From NCBI GenBank assembly GCA_020252485.1, contig JADCCX010000173.1, positions 1 through 36,555 on the forward strand: a stretch of 36,555 nucleotides of DNA. The letters run 5' to 3'. This document shows, piece after piece, positions 1-7,131 of this stretch. Origin of the DNA: Methylocystis sp. (lineage in GTDB: Bacteria; Pseudomonadota; Alphaproteobacteria; Rhizobiales; Beijerinckiaceae). The notes under the pieces were generated by a model that saw only the letters and a list, made by a program, of their open reading frames with translations, ran no database searches and was not told where the DNA came from. Position 1 is the first letter of the stretch. Each line of letters opens with the position of its first letter. A program made the translations under genes and the position numbers.

Positions 1-2
1 AT

Positions 3-146
3 CCCAACTCGGATGAACGCGCCCAACGCCTCAAATCGTGGACACACCAATATAATTGGCACCGCCCGCATGGCAGTCTAAAATCAATGACACCCATCAG
101 TCGCCTCGGTCTAACCGGGGACAACCTGTTGAGGCTCCACAATTAG
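3..146 (+). pseudogene. IS481-family transposase, C-terminal fragment
   Basis: The frame open from the window edge encodes about 47 residues and stops at TAG 144-146. It contains YNWHRPHGSLKSMTP followed by GLTGDNLLRLHN, the characteristic end of the rve/integrase-core domain of IS481-family transposases, in which an HRPH motif lies close to the C-terminus. The 5' part lies outside the window, so I cannot say whether the full gene is intact. A short scar resembling the same 3' end lies at 36390-36414. Confidence 0.8.
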
Positions 147-404
147 AGCATGGCGCCATTCGACGGCGGCAAGGTGGTGACCGCTTGAGAAACAATCCGG
201 TGTGATGTCCGGATTCGCGCGGGCAAGATTGTCCAGCTTTCCGAAGCGGGCGCCTCGGCGTCCAGGGCGTGGATGGTGACAAGCATCCCCTCGGCCACGC
301 AGCCATGCGCGACATCGGCCGCGTGGGTTGAAACGCCTGCCGATGCCAAGGTGATGCCCCCCCGATGCGGCAATCAGGGTAAGGAGGATCGACCGGAGTT
401 CCAA
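143..404 (-). pseudogene. Broken small secreted-protein ORF with a G-tract frameshift
   Basis: Reading leftward from a TTG at 404 the sequence gives MELRSILLTLIAASGG, a plausible signal peptide. At the run of seven C on the plus strand (357-363) the frame shifts into a poor-looking sequence. With one base fewer in that run the frame would continue as ITLASAGVSTHAADVAHG and run into the IS481 end. This suggests a secreted-protein gene broken by a homopolymer change and cut off by the IS. I recognise no family. The rest of 147-583 shows no other gene. Confidence 0.25.
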
Positions 405-583
405 GCCCCAGGCTTCGCGTTGGACGAAGGCCTTGTGATGATCGCTTTTCTGACCCGACTTGACGTTGACTTAGACCGTTCGGGCAGCAGGCGTTAATCA
501 ATCATCAAGGATATCCGGCAATAGATGCTGCGTGTAAAAAAGCCGCGCTTTGTTCCTTTTTCACGAAGCTCAAGGGGGAGCTT

Positions 584-1288
584 ATGCCGCCACGTGGGAA
601 GTCCTGGCTGGGCGTGATGGCTCTGTTGGCCGTGATGTCATTCCCAGTCCAATCTGAGCCTAGCCGGAGCGACGTTTCGAAGGAAATCAACGCAATCATT
701 AATGCTGCGACCGCAGTGATCGCCGGCTTGCAGGACAAAATCAATGCTGGCTCGCTGCGGGCGGAGGAGGTCGATCCCGCCAAGCTCCGACAGGCTCTGC
801 TCGAACAGTTCAAGACTCTAGCCAAGGGTGATTGGCAGCAGGCTTATGATTCCGAAAGGGATGAAATCCGCAAGGCCTTCACTGAAGCTTTCGACGCGGT
901 GACCGGCACCTACCGGGCGGATATGGTGAAGGGTGGTCAGGATGCCTTCGTGCCCGCGTTCTTCCGGGCCCAGTTGCTGGAGCATTTCAACAAGCGCTCG
1001 CAGGGCAGATACCAGGCGATCGTGACGACGCGATCGACGGAGTTGATCAGCCGGGACGCGGCCCCTGACAGAGTCATTGCGGACAAGGCTGTCCTTGCTT
1101 TTGTCGCCGATCTTCTCGGGAGGGGCGAGACCGAACCGAAATCCACGAATATTGGGCAACGCTTCGTGAGCTATTGGCCCATGAAGATCACCGAGCCCTG
1201 CGCAACCTGTCATCAGCGCTCGGGCCTGGATCAGAAGGTCGGCGATTTTGGCGGCGCGACGATCATCATTGTCGAGCCAAAACTCTGA
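584..1288 (+). CDS. Periplasmic c-type heme protein, DUF3365/Tll0287-like
   Basis: This 234-residue protein begins with a signal peptide (roughly residues 1-24, hydrophobic stretch WLGVMALLAVMSFPVQS). Near the C-terminus it has a CATCH heme-c attachment motif at residues 206-210, preceded by PMKITEPCATC, the arrangement seen in DUF3365/Tll0287-like domains. Such domains bind one c-type heme and act as redox or gas sensors, free or fused to signalling proteins. ATG 584 was chosen because a GGGGGAG ribosome binding site lies at 574-580. The next gene, a chemoreceptor, starts 18 bases after its stop, so the two probably form an operon in which this protein supplies the ligand- or redox-sensing input. 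The middle of the protein is helical and otherwise unrecognised. The family assignment is fairly sure; the signal sensed is unknown. Confidence 0.8.
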   Translation: MPPRGKSWLGVMALLAVMSFPVQSEPSRSDVSKEINAIINAATAVIAGLQDKINAGSLRAEEVDPAKLRQALLEQFKTLAKGDWQQAYDSERDEIRKAFTEAFDAVTGTYRADMVKGGQDAFVPAFFRAQLLEHFNKRSQGRYQAIVTTRSTELISRDAAPDRVIADKAVLAFVADLLGRGETEPKSTNIGQRFVSYWPMKITEPCATCHQRSGLDQKVGDFGGATIIIVEPKL

Positions 1289-1306
1289 GCGAAGAGGTTC
1301 GCAACG

Positions 1307-2938
1307 ATGAGCATCAAGCGTCGGTTCAATTGGACTCTTGCCGGAATCATCGTCGCCTTCGTCATTGGAGGCTCGATCCTTTGGTCAATCCTTTCCGCGA
1401 ATCATCAGAGTTACATCCAAGCGTCGGCGGCGCTTTCGCGGGCAGAATCAATGCGAACCCTGCAGACGGTCGTAGGAGAATTCAAGGCGGCCTCACTGGC
1501 GCAGGCGGTCACACGGCGCCGTCCTCAGGAAGTGCAGGCCCAGAAACTGCGCGAAAAACTTGCGGGCCTGCTCGATGAAAAGCGCGCCATTGCGCCAGAG
1601 CTGGTGGCGACTGTGAACCCGCTAATCGAAGAGTATACCAAAATCATGTCGTTGATCGCCGAGGAATTGGCCAGCGCGAACCGTAACCGAGGCATCAACC
1701 TCTATATCAACGACGCCGCCAGGCGCGAACAGCAGATCGTCGAGATCGTCGAAAAGACGGTAGTGGAGGCAGCCGAGAGAGTGGAGAACGAATTGAAGGC
1801 GCTCCAGGCCAGCCAGAACCAGATGCAATTGATGCTCGCGGGAGTGAGCGCGGTGGTCTTTACCCTGATCGCGCTGATCCTGTTTGCCGCTCGGAAGGTC
1901 CTGAGCGATTTCAGTTACATGGCCGCCGTTATGGAGAGTGTGGCAGCAGGGGAGACGGAGCGCGACACGCCTTATCTGGGACGGAAGGACGAGATCGGCG
2001 TGATGGCGCAGGCATTGCAGGATTTCAGGCGGGCCGCAGTGGAGCGGCGCGACCTTGAGGTCCGCCTCTCCGCCGAAGCCGAACAACGGCGGCAGGCGTT
2101 CCTGGCTCACATTTCTGATCGCTTTCGCGGGAATCTGGACGGCATTGTCGAAGAGCTCAACCAATCGTCCGGACAAATCCTGGAATTGGCCAATGATATG
2201 CAGGATCGGGTCGCCCTGTCGGCCCAAAAGATCGAAAACGCTGCAGTTCTGTCGACTGGGGCAAAGGAATCTTCTCAGGCCCTCACGACCGTTGCGGAAG
2301 CGATTTCGCAATCGGTCCAGGATGTGTCCGCTTCAATTGCCGATAGCAACACGCTGACCGATAATGTGGCCAGGGAGGCCTCGGGTGCTTTGCAGCGTGC
2401 GGAAGCGCTGGCCAATAATGCCCGCGCAATTCACGGCTTCACACAGTCGATCAGCGCGATTGCTGCGCAAACCAATCTGCTCGCCTTGAATGCGACCATC
2501 GAGGCGGCGCGCGCCGGAGAGGCAGGCCGCGGCTTCTATGTCGTTGCCGGCGAGGTGAAGGCCCTGGCGCTGCAAACCGAACAGGCGACGCGGGAGATAA
2601 CCGGGCAGATCAGCCATATTCTCGAAGACACGACAGACCTGTTCTCGGCAATCGAAGCTATCGAGGCAGCGATCAGGCTGCTTGAGCAGCAAAATCAGAC
2701 AATCTCTGATATCGTTTCGCGGCAAAACCAAGCCAAGGATAAGATTTCGCACTTCACTTCAGGGACAGCGGGTCAGTGCGACGAAGTAAACGGGAGACTT
2801 ACAGAGATCACCGCGACGATCGCCGAGACAGGCCGCGCGGCGAAGACCATGCTGACAGCAGCCGAGGCCCTGGCCGGGGGGTCGCAAAAAGTCGCAGCGG
2901 ATGCCCGGGCTTTTGTGGCCGAGATCCAGGCCGCCTGA
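1307..2938 (+). CDS. Methyl-accepting chemotaxis protein
   Basis: A 543-residue chemoreceptor. Transmembrane segment 1 is at about residues 9-29 and segment 2 at about 175-195. They enclose a helical periplasmic domain of about 145 residues that resembles a four-helix bundle. A HAMP-like stretch follows (about 196-250, including GRKDEIGVMAQALQDFRR). The cytoplasmic signalling domain carries the hairpin-tip sequence AAQTNLLALNATIEAARAGE at about residues 386-405, which is the contact surface for CheA/CheW. The tip reads GFYVVAGEVKALA, slightly unlike the common GFAVVA form. It follows the heme protein by 18 bases and may receive its signal from it; that pairing is inference from position. No C-terminal CheR-tethering pentapeptide is seen. 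Confidence 0.92.
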   Translation: MSIKRRFNWTLAGIIVAFVIGGSILWSILSANHQSYIQASAALSRAESMRTLQTVVGEFKAASLAQAVTRRRPQEVQAQKLREKLAGLLDEKRAIAPELVATVNPLIEEYTKIMSLIAEELASANRNRGINLYINDAARREQQIVEIVEKTVVEAAERVENELKALQASQNQMQLMLAGVSAVVFTLIALILFAARKVLSDFSYMAAVMESVAAGETERDTPYLGRKDEIGVMAQALQDFRRAAVERRDLEVRLSAEAEQRRQAFLAHISDRFRGNLDGIVEELNQSSGQILELANDMQDRVALSAQKIENAAVLSTGAKESSQALTTVAEAISQSVQDVSASIADSNTLTDNVAREASGALQRAEALANNARAIHGFTQSISAIAAQTNLLALNATIEAARAGEAGRGFYVVAGEVKALALQTEQATREITGQISHILEDTTDLFSAIEAIEAAIRLLEQQNQTISDIVSRQNQAKDKISHFTSGTAGQCDEVNGRLTEITATIAETGRAAKTMLTAAEALAGGSQKVAADARAFVAEIQAA

Positions 2939-3141
2939 CTGGTCCGGCTTGGTTCGTTGCACCCTCTCCTGGCGTAAGGGCGGCCGCAGGTAAGGTTATC
3001 ACCATACCGATTGGCGGTGTTTGAGGAGATTGGCGCCGCGCCCTCAGCGAGTGAAACGATCGGATCCTGGCTCAGACAGCCATCTTGATCGTGGGATGGT
3101 TCATAATCCCCTTGATCACTTGATTCACTCAGTATGGCGAT

Positions 3142-3159
3142 TGCTGAACGATTTCAGCA
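3142..3159. terminator. Hairpin between chemoreceptor gene and att site
   Basis: TGCTGAA (3142-3148) and TTCAGCA (3153-3159) form a perfect seven-base-pair stem with loop CGAT. No T-run follows on either strand, so it may not be a Rho-independent terminator; it could be an integrase-related site close to the att core. The rest of 2939-3192 shows no gene. Confidence 0.25.
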
Positions 3160-3192
3160 CTTAAGGAAAAAACAGCATTGCCGATGCAAAAC

Positions 3193-3237
3193 TGGCGCAC
3201 CCGACACGATTCGAACGTGTGACCTTTGCCTTCGGAG
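3193..3237 (-). other. att site: 3' part of tRNA-Arg(CCG)
   Basis: On the minus strand, from 3237 down, the sequence reads CTCCGAAGGC (anticodon loop with CCG and the 3' anticodon stem), the variable loop, the T arm ACACG-TTCGAAT-CGTGT, the acceptor 3' strand CGGGTGC, discriminator G and CCA at 3195-3193. The bases to the right of 3237 do not supply the 5' anticodon stem (TTGCC is expected), so only the 3' half of the tRNA is present. The break lies in the anticodon loop, a usual crossover place for tyrosine integrases. The 3' end faces left and the integrase lies to the right, so this is the attR-type end: chromosome on the left, island on the right. No second copy was found in the window. 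Confidence 0.82.
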
Positions 3238-3430
3238 CGACTTCGGCTAATCTTCGCTAGACTTTCTCTTTATACGAAAATGCTCTCTAAAATACTACGT
3301 ATATTGAGATTTACTGGCATTGCGCACCGAACCGCGTATCCCATGGCACGTCGCAATTTCCCTCCAGGTGCTGCCGTGGTGCTTCCGGAAACGGGCTCCA
3401 TGGACCGCAACGCGAACCAGGAGAACCGAC

Positions 3431-4792
3431 GTGGGAAAGCTTAGCAAGCGGACTGTCGATCAGGCAATGCCGCAGGGCACGGACTACTTCATCTGGGACG
3501 ACGAACTCGTCGGATTTGGGCTTCGGGTCTTTAGCTCGGGCCGGCGTAGTTATCTCGTTCAGTATCGCGCGAAAGGGCGCACGCGTCGACTGACGATTGG
3601 CCCGCATGGCGTCTGGACGCCGGAGACGGCCCGACGACAGGCGCGTGCCCTTCTTGGTCGCATCGCCCAGGGCGACAACCCAGCCGAAGAACGGCAACTC
3701 GATATCCGCGCCATCACCATCAAGGAGTTGTGCGAACGCTATCTCGAGGACGCGAAGGCCGGCCTGATCCTTGGCAAAAAGCGTCTACCGAAGAAGGAAT
3801 CGACCATCTACACCGACGAAGGCCGGATCCGGCGTCACATCATTCCGCTGCTTGGAACGCGGCGCGTGAAGGACATCGTCTCGGCTGACGTAATTCGATT
3901 CATGCGCGACGTCGCTACCGGCCAGACACGCGCCGACGTCAAGACCCGCAAGCGCGGGCGCGCCATAGTGCGGGGTGGGGCGGGCACCGGTACTCGCACC
4001 GTTGGACTGCTGGGCGCACTCCTGACCTATGCGCGCCAGCACGCGATCATCGAAACCAATCCCGTGCATGGCATCCGCAAGATGGCCTACCAGAAGCGTA
4101 CGCGCCGTCTCTCCGAAGATGAATACCGAGTTTTTGGCGAATTCCTCCGGAAAGCGGCCGACGATTACCAGTTCGGAACCGCCGCCGCCGTCGCGCGCTG
4201 CATCGCGCTCACGGGGTGCCGTCGCGGTGAAATCTTGAACCTCGCTTGGCGGGAGGTCGACGTCGGATCGAGTTGCCTGCGCCTCGTGGACACCAAAGAA
4301 GGCGCCTCGGTTCGACCTATCGGATTGCCGGTCATAGAGATGCTGGAGGCACGCAAACCCCGCCTTGCTGCGGGCCCGGTATTTCCGGGCACCTTGCCCG
4401 GCAAGCCGCTGATCGGGTTTCCGAAGCATTGGGACAAGATGATCGCCGGCACACCCATCGCTGGGATCACGCCCCATGTGCTGCGTCACAGCTTCGCGAG
4501 CATCGCTAACGAGTTGGGGTTCACAGAATCCACTGTGGCTGCACTTTTGGGCCACGCCCAAGGCACGATCACGAGCCGCTACATCCACAACGTCGATACC
4601 TCGCTCATCATGGCGGCGGACACCGTGGCCGGCTACATCGCCGCTTTGCTCGATGGTATGGAATTCAAGCGCCAGTCGTACGCCGTTGACCACGACTCCC
4701 GCCGCGCTGCGATGGCGAAGCTTTTTTCAATCGACGCCAGTCAGAAGCAGCAAAAGGAGAATTTTCTCCCACTCGCAAACAGACTAATCTAA
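3431..4792 (+). CDS. int: Tyrosine-type site-specific integrase (P4-like)
   Basis: This 453-residue integrase has an N-terminal arm-binding DUF4102-like domain (DDELVGFGLRVFSSGRRSYL), a core-binding SAM-like domain and a C-terminal catalytic domain. The catalytic residues are visible: Arg264 or 265 in TGCRRGEIL, the lysine in DTKEG, His349 and Arg352 in HVLRH, the histidine in LLGHAQG and the nucleophile Tyr384 in TSRYIH. The GTG start at 3431 was chosen over ORF extensions upstream because AGGAG lies at 3419-3423 and the family-like sequence starts there (MGKLSKRTVDQ). It stands next to the tRNA-Arg core and is transcribed away from it, the normal layout for the recombinase that inserted the island. 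The AT-rich stretch 3255-3315 ahead of it is a likely place for its promoter and arm sites. Confidence 0.95.
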   Translation: MGKLSKRTVDQAMPQGTDYFIWDDELVGFGLRVFSSGRRSYLVQYRAKGRTRRLTIGPHGVWTPETARRQARALLGRIAQGDNPAEERQLDIRAITIKELCERYLEDAKAGLILGKKRLPKKESTIYTDEGRIRRHIIPLLGTRRVKDIVSADVIRFMRDVATGQTRADVKTRKRGRAIVRGGAGTGTRTVGLLGALLTYARQHAIIETNPVHGIRKMAYQKRTRRLSEDEYRVFGEFLRKAADDYQFGTAAAVARCIALTGCRRGEILNLAWREVDVGSSCLRLVDTKEGASVRPIGLPVIEMLEARKPRLAAGPVFPGTLPGKPLIGFPKHWDKMIAGTPIAGITPHVLRHSFASIANELGFTESTVAALLGHAQGTITSRYIHNVDTSLIMAADTVAGYIAALLDGMEFKRQSYAVDHDSRRAAMAKLFSIDASQKQQKENFLPLANRLI

Positions 4793-4800
4793 TGACTAGC

Positions 4801-4890
4801 GCGTTTCAGTTCTACAATGCCGTCCGCAAGCACTCGACCATCAAATATTTTAGCTCGGTTAAACTCGAAAACAAGGTGGGTTTAGCTTAA
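4801..4890 (+). pseudogene. IS3-family transposase, C-terminal remnant
   Basis: Thirty in-frame codons ending at TAA 4888-4890 read AFQFYNAVRKHSTIKYFSSV and then KLENKVGLA. This matches the end of IS3-family transposases, which typically have a YN..R.HS.IGYLSP..FE pattern. Nothing of the remaining gene is present, so it is a scar left between the integrase and the sspA gene. An ATG at 4792-4794 overlaps the integrase stop and is in frame, but I see no reason to think the peptide is functional. Confidence 0.65.
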
Positions 4891-4940
4891 CCCGGCGCCG
4901 CGACACCGGCAGTAGGCCATTAACAGCCGGCGAATCGTGA

Positions 4941-6197
4941 GTGGAAGTCAGAACCCAAGATAGCTACCGTGTAGGCAGTGGCTCCCAACCGAACGTCTCG
5001 ATTGGCAACAATTGGCATCAGATCGCAGTGAAACCTCCAGTTTTCCTAGACGGCTTTTCCACTCAGCCCCTAGCCCCTGAGGCTAGGGCCGCGATGTTGG
5101 ATGCGTGGGAGACGCCCGGCAACGCGGGATCGCCGAATGGCGCCGGTGATCGGGCGGCCTTGTTGTTGGCAAGCGGCCGGAAGGCCGTCGCAGATCTGAT
5201 CGGAGCTGCGCCCAGCGAGATTACCTTTACCTCAGGCGCGACCGAGGCGAACAACTTGGCGCTCGCCGGTGTGGCCCGTGCGCTGCGCGCGTGCGGGTCC
5301 ACGCGATCTCGGCTGATCGTCTCGGCCATCGAGCATAAATCGGTTCTCGAAACCGCCGCGGCGCTAGCGGGCGAAGGTTTCGAGGTCGTGCATGCGCCGG
5401 TCGACGCAGCCGGTCGGCTGGATTTGAACGCCTTCGCCGACCTTGCCGACGAGCGCCTGCTTCTTGCGTCTGTCATGCTAGTGAACAACGAGACGGGCGC
5501 GATACAACCCGTCGCGGAGGCGGCCGCCCTGACCCATCGCGCAGGCGGCTTCTTCCACACTGACGCAGCTCAGGCGGTCGGAAAGATCCCGGTCAACGTT
5601 GTCGAGCTAGACGTCGACTATCTCAGCCTTTCCGCTCACAAATGCTATGGGCCAATGGGAGTCGGCGCGCTCTTCCGCGCCTCGTCTGCCCCCGCGCCGC
5701 GCCCCCTCTTATTCGGCGGTCGGCAGGAGAGCGGCATTCGCCCCGGCACCGAGCCCGTGGCATTGGTCGCCGGCTTTGGCGCTGCGGCCACCCTGGCTTT
5801 GTTGGAACTGGAAGATGGGGCGCGAGCGGTGGACGACCTGTTGTCCACCTTCCTGAACCGCCTAGCCGTACGGCAACTTCGCCATTCGCGGGTAGCAAAT
5901 GGGCACCCCACAGTTCCGGGCGGAGCTGCAATCAGAATTCCCGGGGTCGATGGGGACGCGCTATGCGCTGCATTAGCTAAGACCGTGGCAATATCTACGG
6001 GGTCGGCGTGCACCTCGGGGCAGCTGACAACTTCGCATGTCCTTGCAGCAATGGGTTATTCCGTCGAAGCGGCAAAGCAAGTCGTCCGCGTGTCCTTTAA
6101 TCGTTACCTCGACCGTGATTGCGTTATTCTCGCCGCAGATGAGTTTATCGCCGCAGCTGAGCGCTGCCGCCTTGCCACTGGAGGAGTTCTCCAGTAG
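4941..6197 (+). CDS. sspA: Cysteine desulfurase, SspA of the phosphorothioation system
   Basis: A PLP-dependent class V aminotransferase-fold protein of up to 418 residues, of the NifS/IscS/DndA type. It takes sulfur from L-cysteine as an enzyme persulfide and hands it on for DNA phosphorothioation. The PLP lysine is Lys234 in SLSAHKCYGP and the sulfur-carrying cysteine is Cys357 in TGSACTSG; FTSGATEANN is the typical N-terminal PLP-binding region. The start is uncertain. GTG 4941 has no good ribosome binding site; the family-like sequence begins at PPVFLDGFSTQPL, so GTG 5028 is an alternative, giving 389 residues. Only 10 bases separate its stop from sspB. A housekeeping IscS or SufS is excluded by the neighbours (DUF4007, ATPase and PAPS-reductase genes, no isc or suf genes). 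Confidence 0.9.
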   Translation: MEVRTQDSYRVGSGSQPNVSIGNNWHQIAVKPPVFLDGFSTQPLAPEARAAMLDAWETPGNAGSPNGAGDRAALLLASGRKAVADLIGAAPSEITFTSGATEANNLALAGVARALRACGSTRSRLIVSAIEHKSVLETAAALAGEGFEVVHAPVDAAGRLDLNAFADLADERLLLASVMLVNNETGAIQPVAEAAALTHRAGGFFHTDAAQAVGKIPVNVVELDVDYLSLSAHKCYGPMGVGALFRASSAPAPRPLLFGGRQESGIRPGTEPVALVAGFGAAATLALLELEDGARAVDDLLSTFLNRLAVRQLRHSRVANGHPTVPGGAAIRIPGVDGDALCAALAKTVAISTGSACTSGQLTTSHVLAAMGYSVEAAKQVVRVSFNRYLDRDCVILAADEFIAAAERCRLATGGVLQ

Positions 6198-6207
6198 CTT
6201 TCCCACT

Positions 6208-7131
6208 ATGCGACGGGAAGCCATTTACGCCGACTCGAAGGTGCAGTTCGCGGGACACGAGACGTTCCCGCTCCGGCTCCTATGGTTGAAGAAAGCCTTT
6301 GACGCCGTTAAGGACGGCGCGCCGTCAGGGACATTCCAAGAACATGACGCGATCGCACGCTTTGGCGTCGGGCGCAATATGGCCATGTCCATGCGCCATT
6401 GGGCGCTAGCCTCTGGATTCTTTGAAGAAGGCGAACGGCTGATTGCGCCGACGTCTTTGGGGCGCCTCCTGCTGGCCGACGATGGCCTCGACCCCTTCCT
6501 GGAGCGCCCGGCAACCATCTGGCTCTGCCACTGGCATATCGCGGCGACGCCCGAAATCACTACGACTGCATTCCACGCCTTCAACGCGTTGACCGCGATC
6601 GAATTCGATTCGGCAACTCTGATTGACGACCTATACAAGATCGTGACGACCAAGGGCTGGCGGGCCACCCGTGGTACCCTCAAGCGCGACGTTGAGGTTT
6701 TCCTGAGGAGCTATGTGCGCAAGGGCGGCGCCCTTAACGAGGACGCAGCTGAACCCCTGCTGGCAGAGCTCGGCCTGGTTCGCGAGGCCCGTCTCGGCGG
6801 CTGGTACGAGTTCGTCCGAGGCCCCAAACCGAATCTGCCGGACGGCGTTTTCGCCTACGGCCTCGCCGATTTCTGGAGCCGGCAGGGCGGCGCCAGCACC
6901 ATCGGGGCGGAACAGATCTGCTACGCGCCAGGCTCGCCCGGTCGCGTGTTCAAGCTCGACGAAGACAGCGTCATTACGCGCCTCATGCAGCTAGCGGAAC
7001 TGACGAACGACGCATGGCAATGGACTGACACGGCGGGCCTTCGCCAAGTCCAAAAGCGGGCCGATGTCGACCCCCTCGTGATGGTGGCCAGCGCATATCG
7101 CAGACGCCGCACTATCTCGGTGGCGGCATGA
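6208..7131 (+). CDS. sspB: DUF4007 protein, SspB (phosphorothioation)
   Basis: A 307-residue protein whose N-terminus reads KVQFAGHETFPLRLLWLKKA, with FGVGRNMAMSMRHWALASGF some 45 residues later. Both are hallmarks of DUF4007, the family of SspB. In studied SspABCD systems SspB is the DNA-nicking component needed for single-strand phosphorothioate insertion; that role is family knowledge, and I cannot point to a catalytic residue here. The ATG at 6208 is chosen because the upstream extension in this frame lies inside sspA and reads as a shadow. Its end overlaps sspC by ATGA (7128-7131), which implies translational coupling. The assignment is strong because of both sequence and context. Confidence 0.88.
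   Translation: MRREAIYADSKVQFAGHETFPLRLLWLKKAFDAVKDGAPSGTFQEHDAIARFGVGRNMAMSMRHWALASGFFEEGERLIAPTSLGRLLLADDGLDPFLERPATIWLCHWHIAATPEITTTAFHAFNALTAIEFDSATLIDDLYKIVTTKGWRATRGTLKRDVEVFLRSYVRKGGALNEDAAEPLLAELGLVREARLGGWYEFVRGPKPNLPDGVFAYGLADFWSRQGGASTIGAEQICYAPGSPGRVFKLDEDSVITRLMQLAELTNDAWQWTDTAGLRQVQKRADVDPLVMVASAYRRRRTISVAA

Noticed and set aside
3785-4693. Long minus-strand ORF opposite the integrase
   Set aside because: It is a high-GC shadow frame with no family-like sequence, over a gene whose catalytic residues are all visible. Many other long antisense ORFs (for example 15479-16591 and 25709-26671) were dropped for the same reason.
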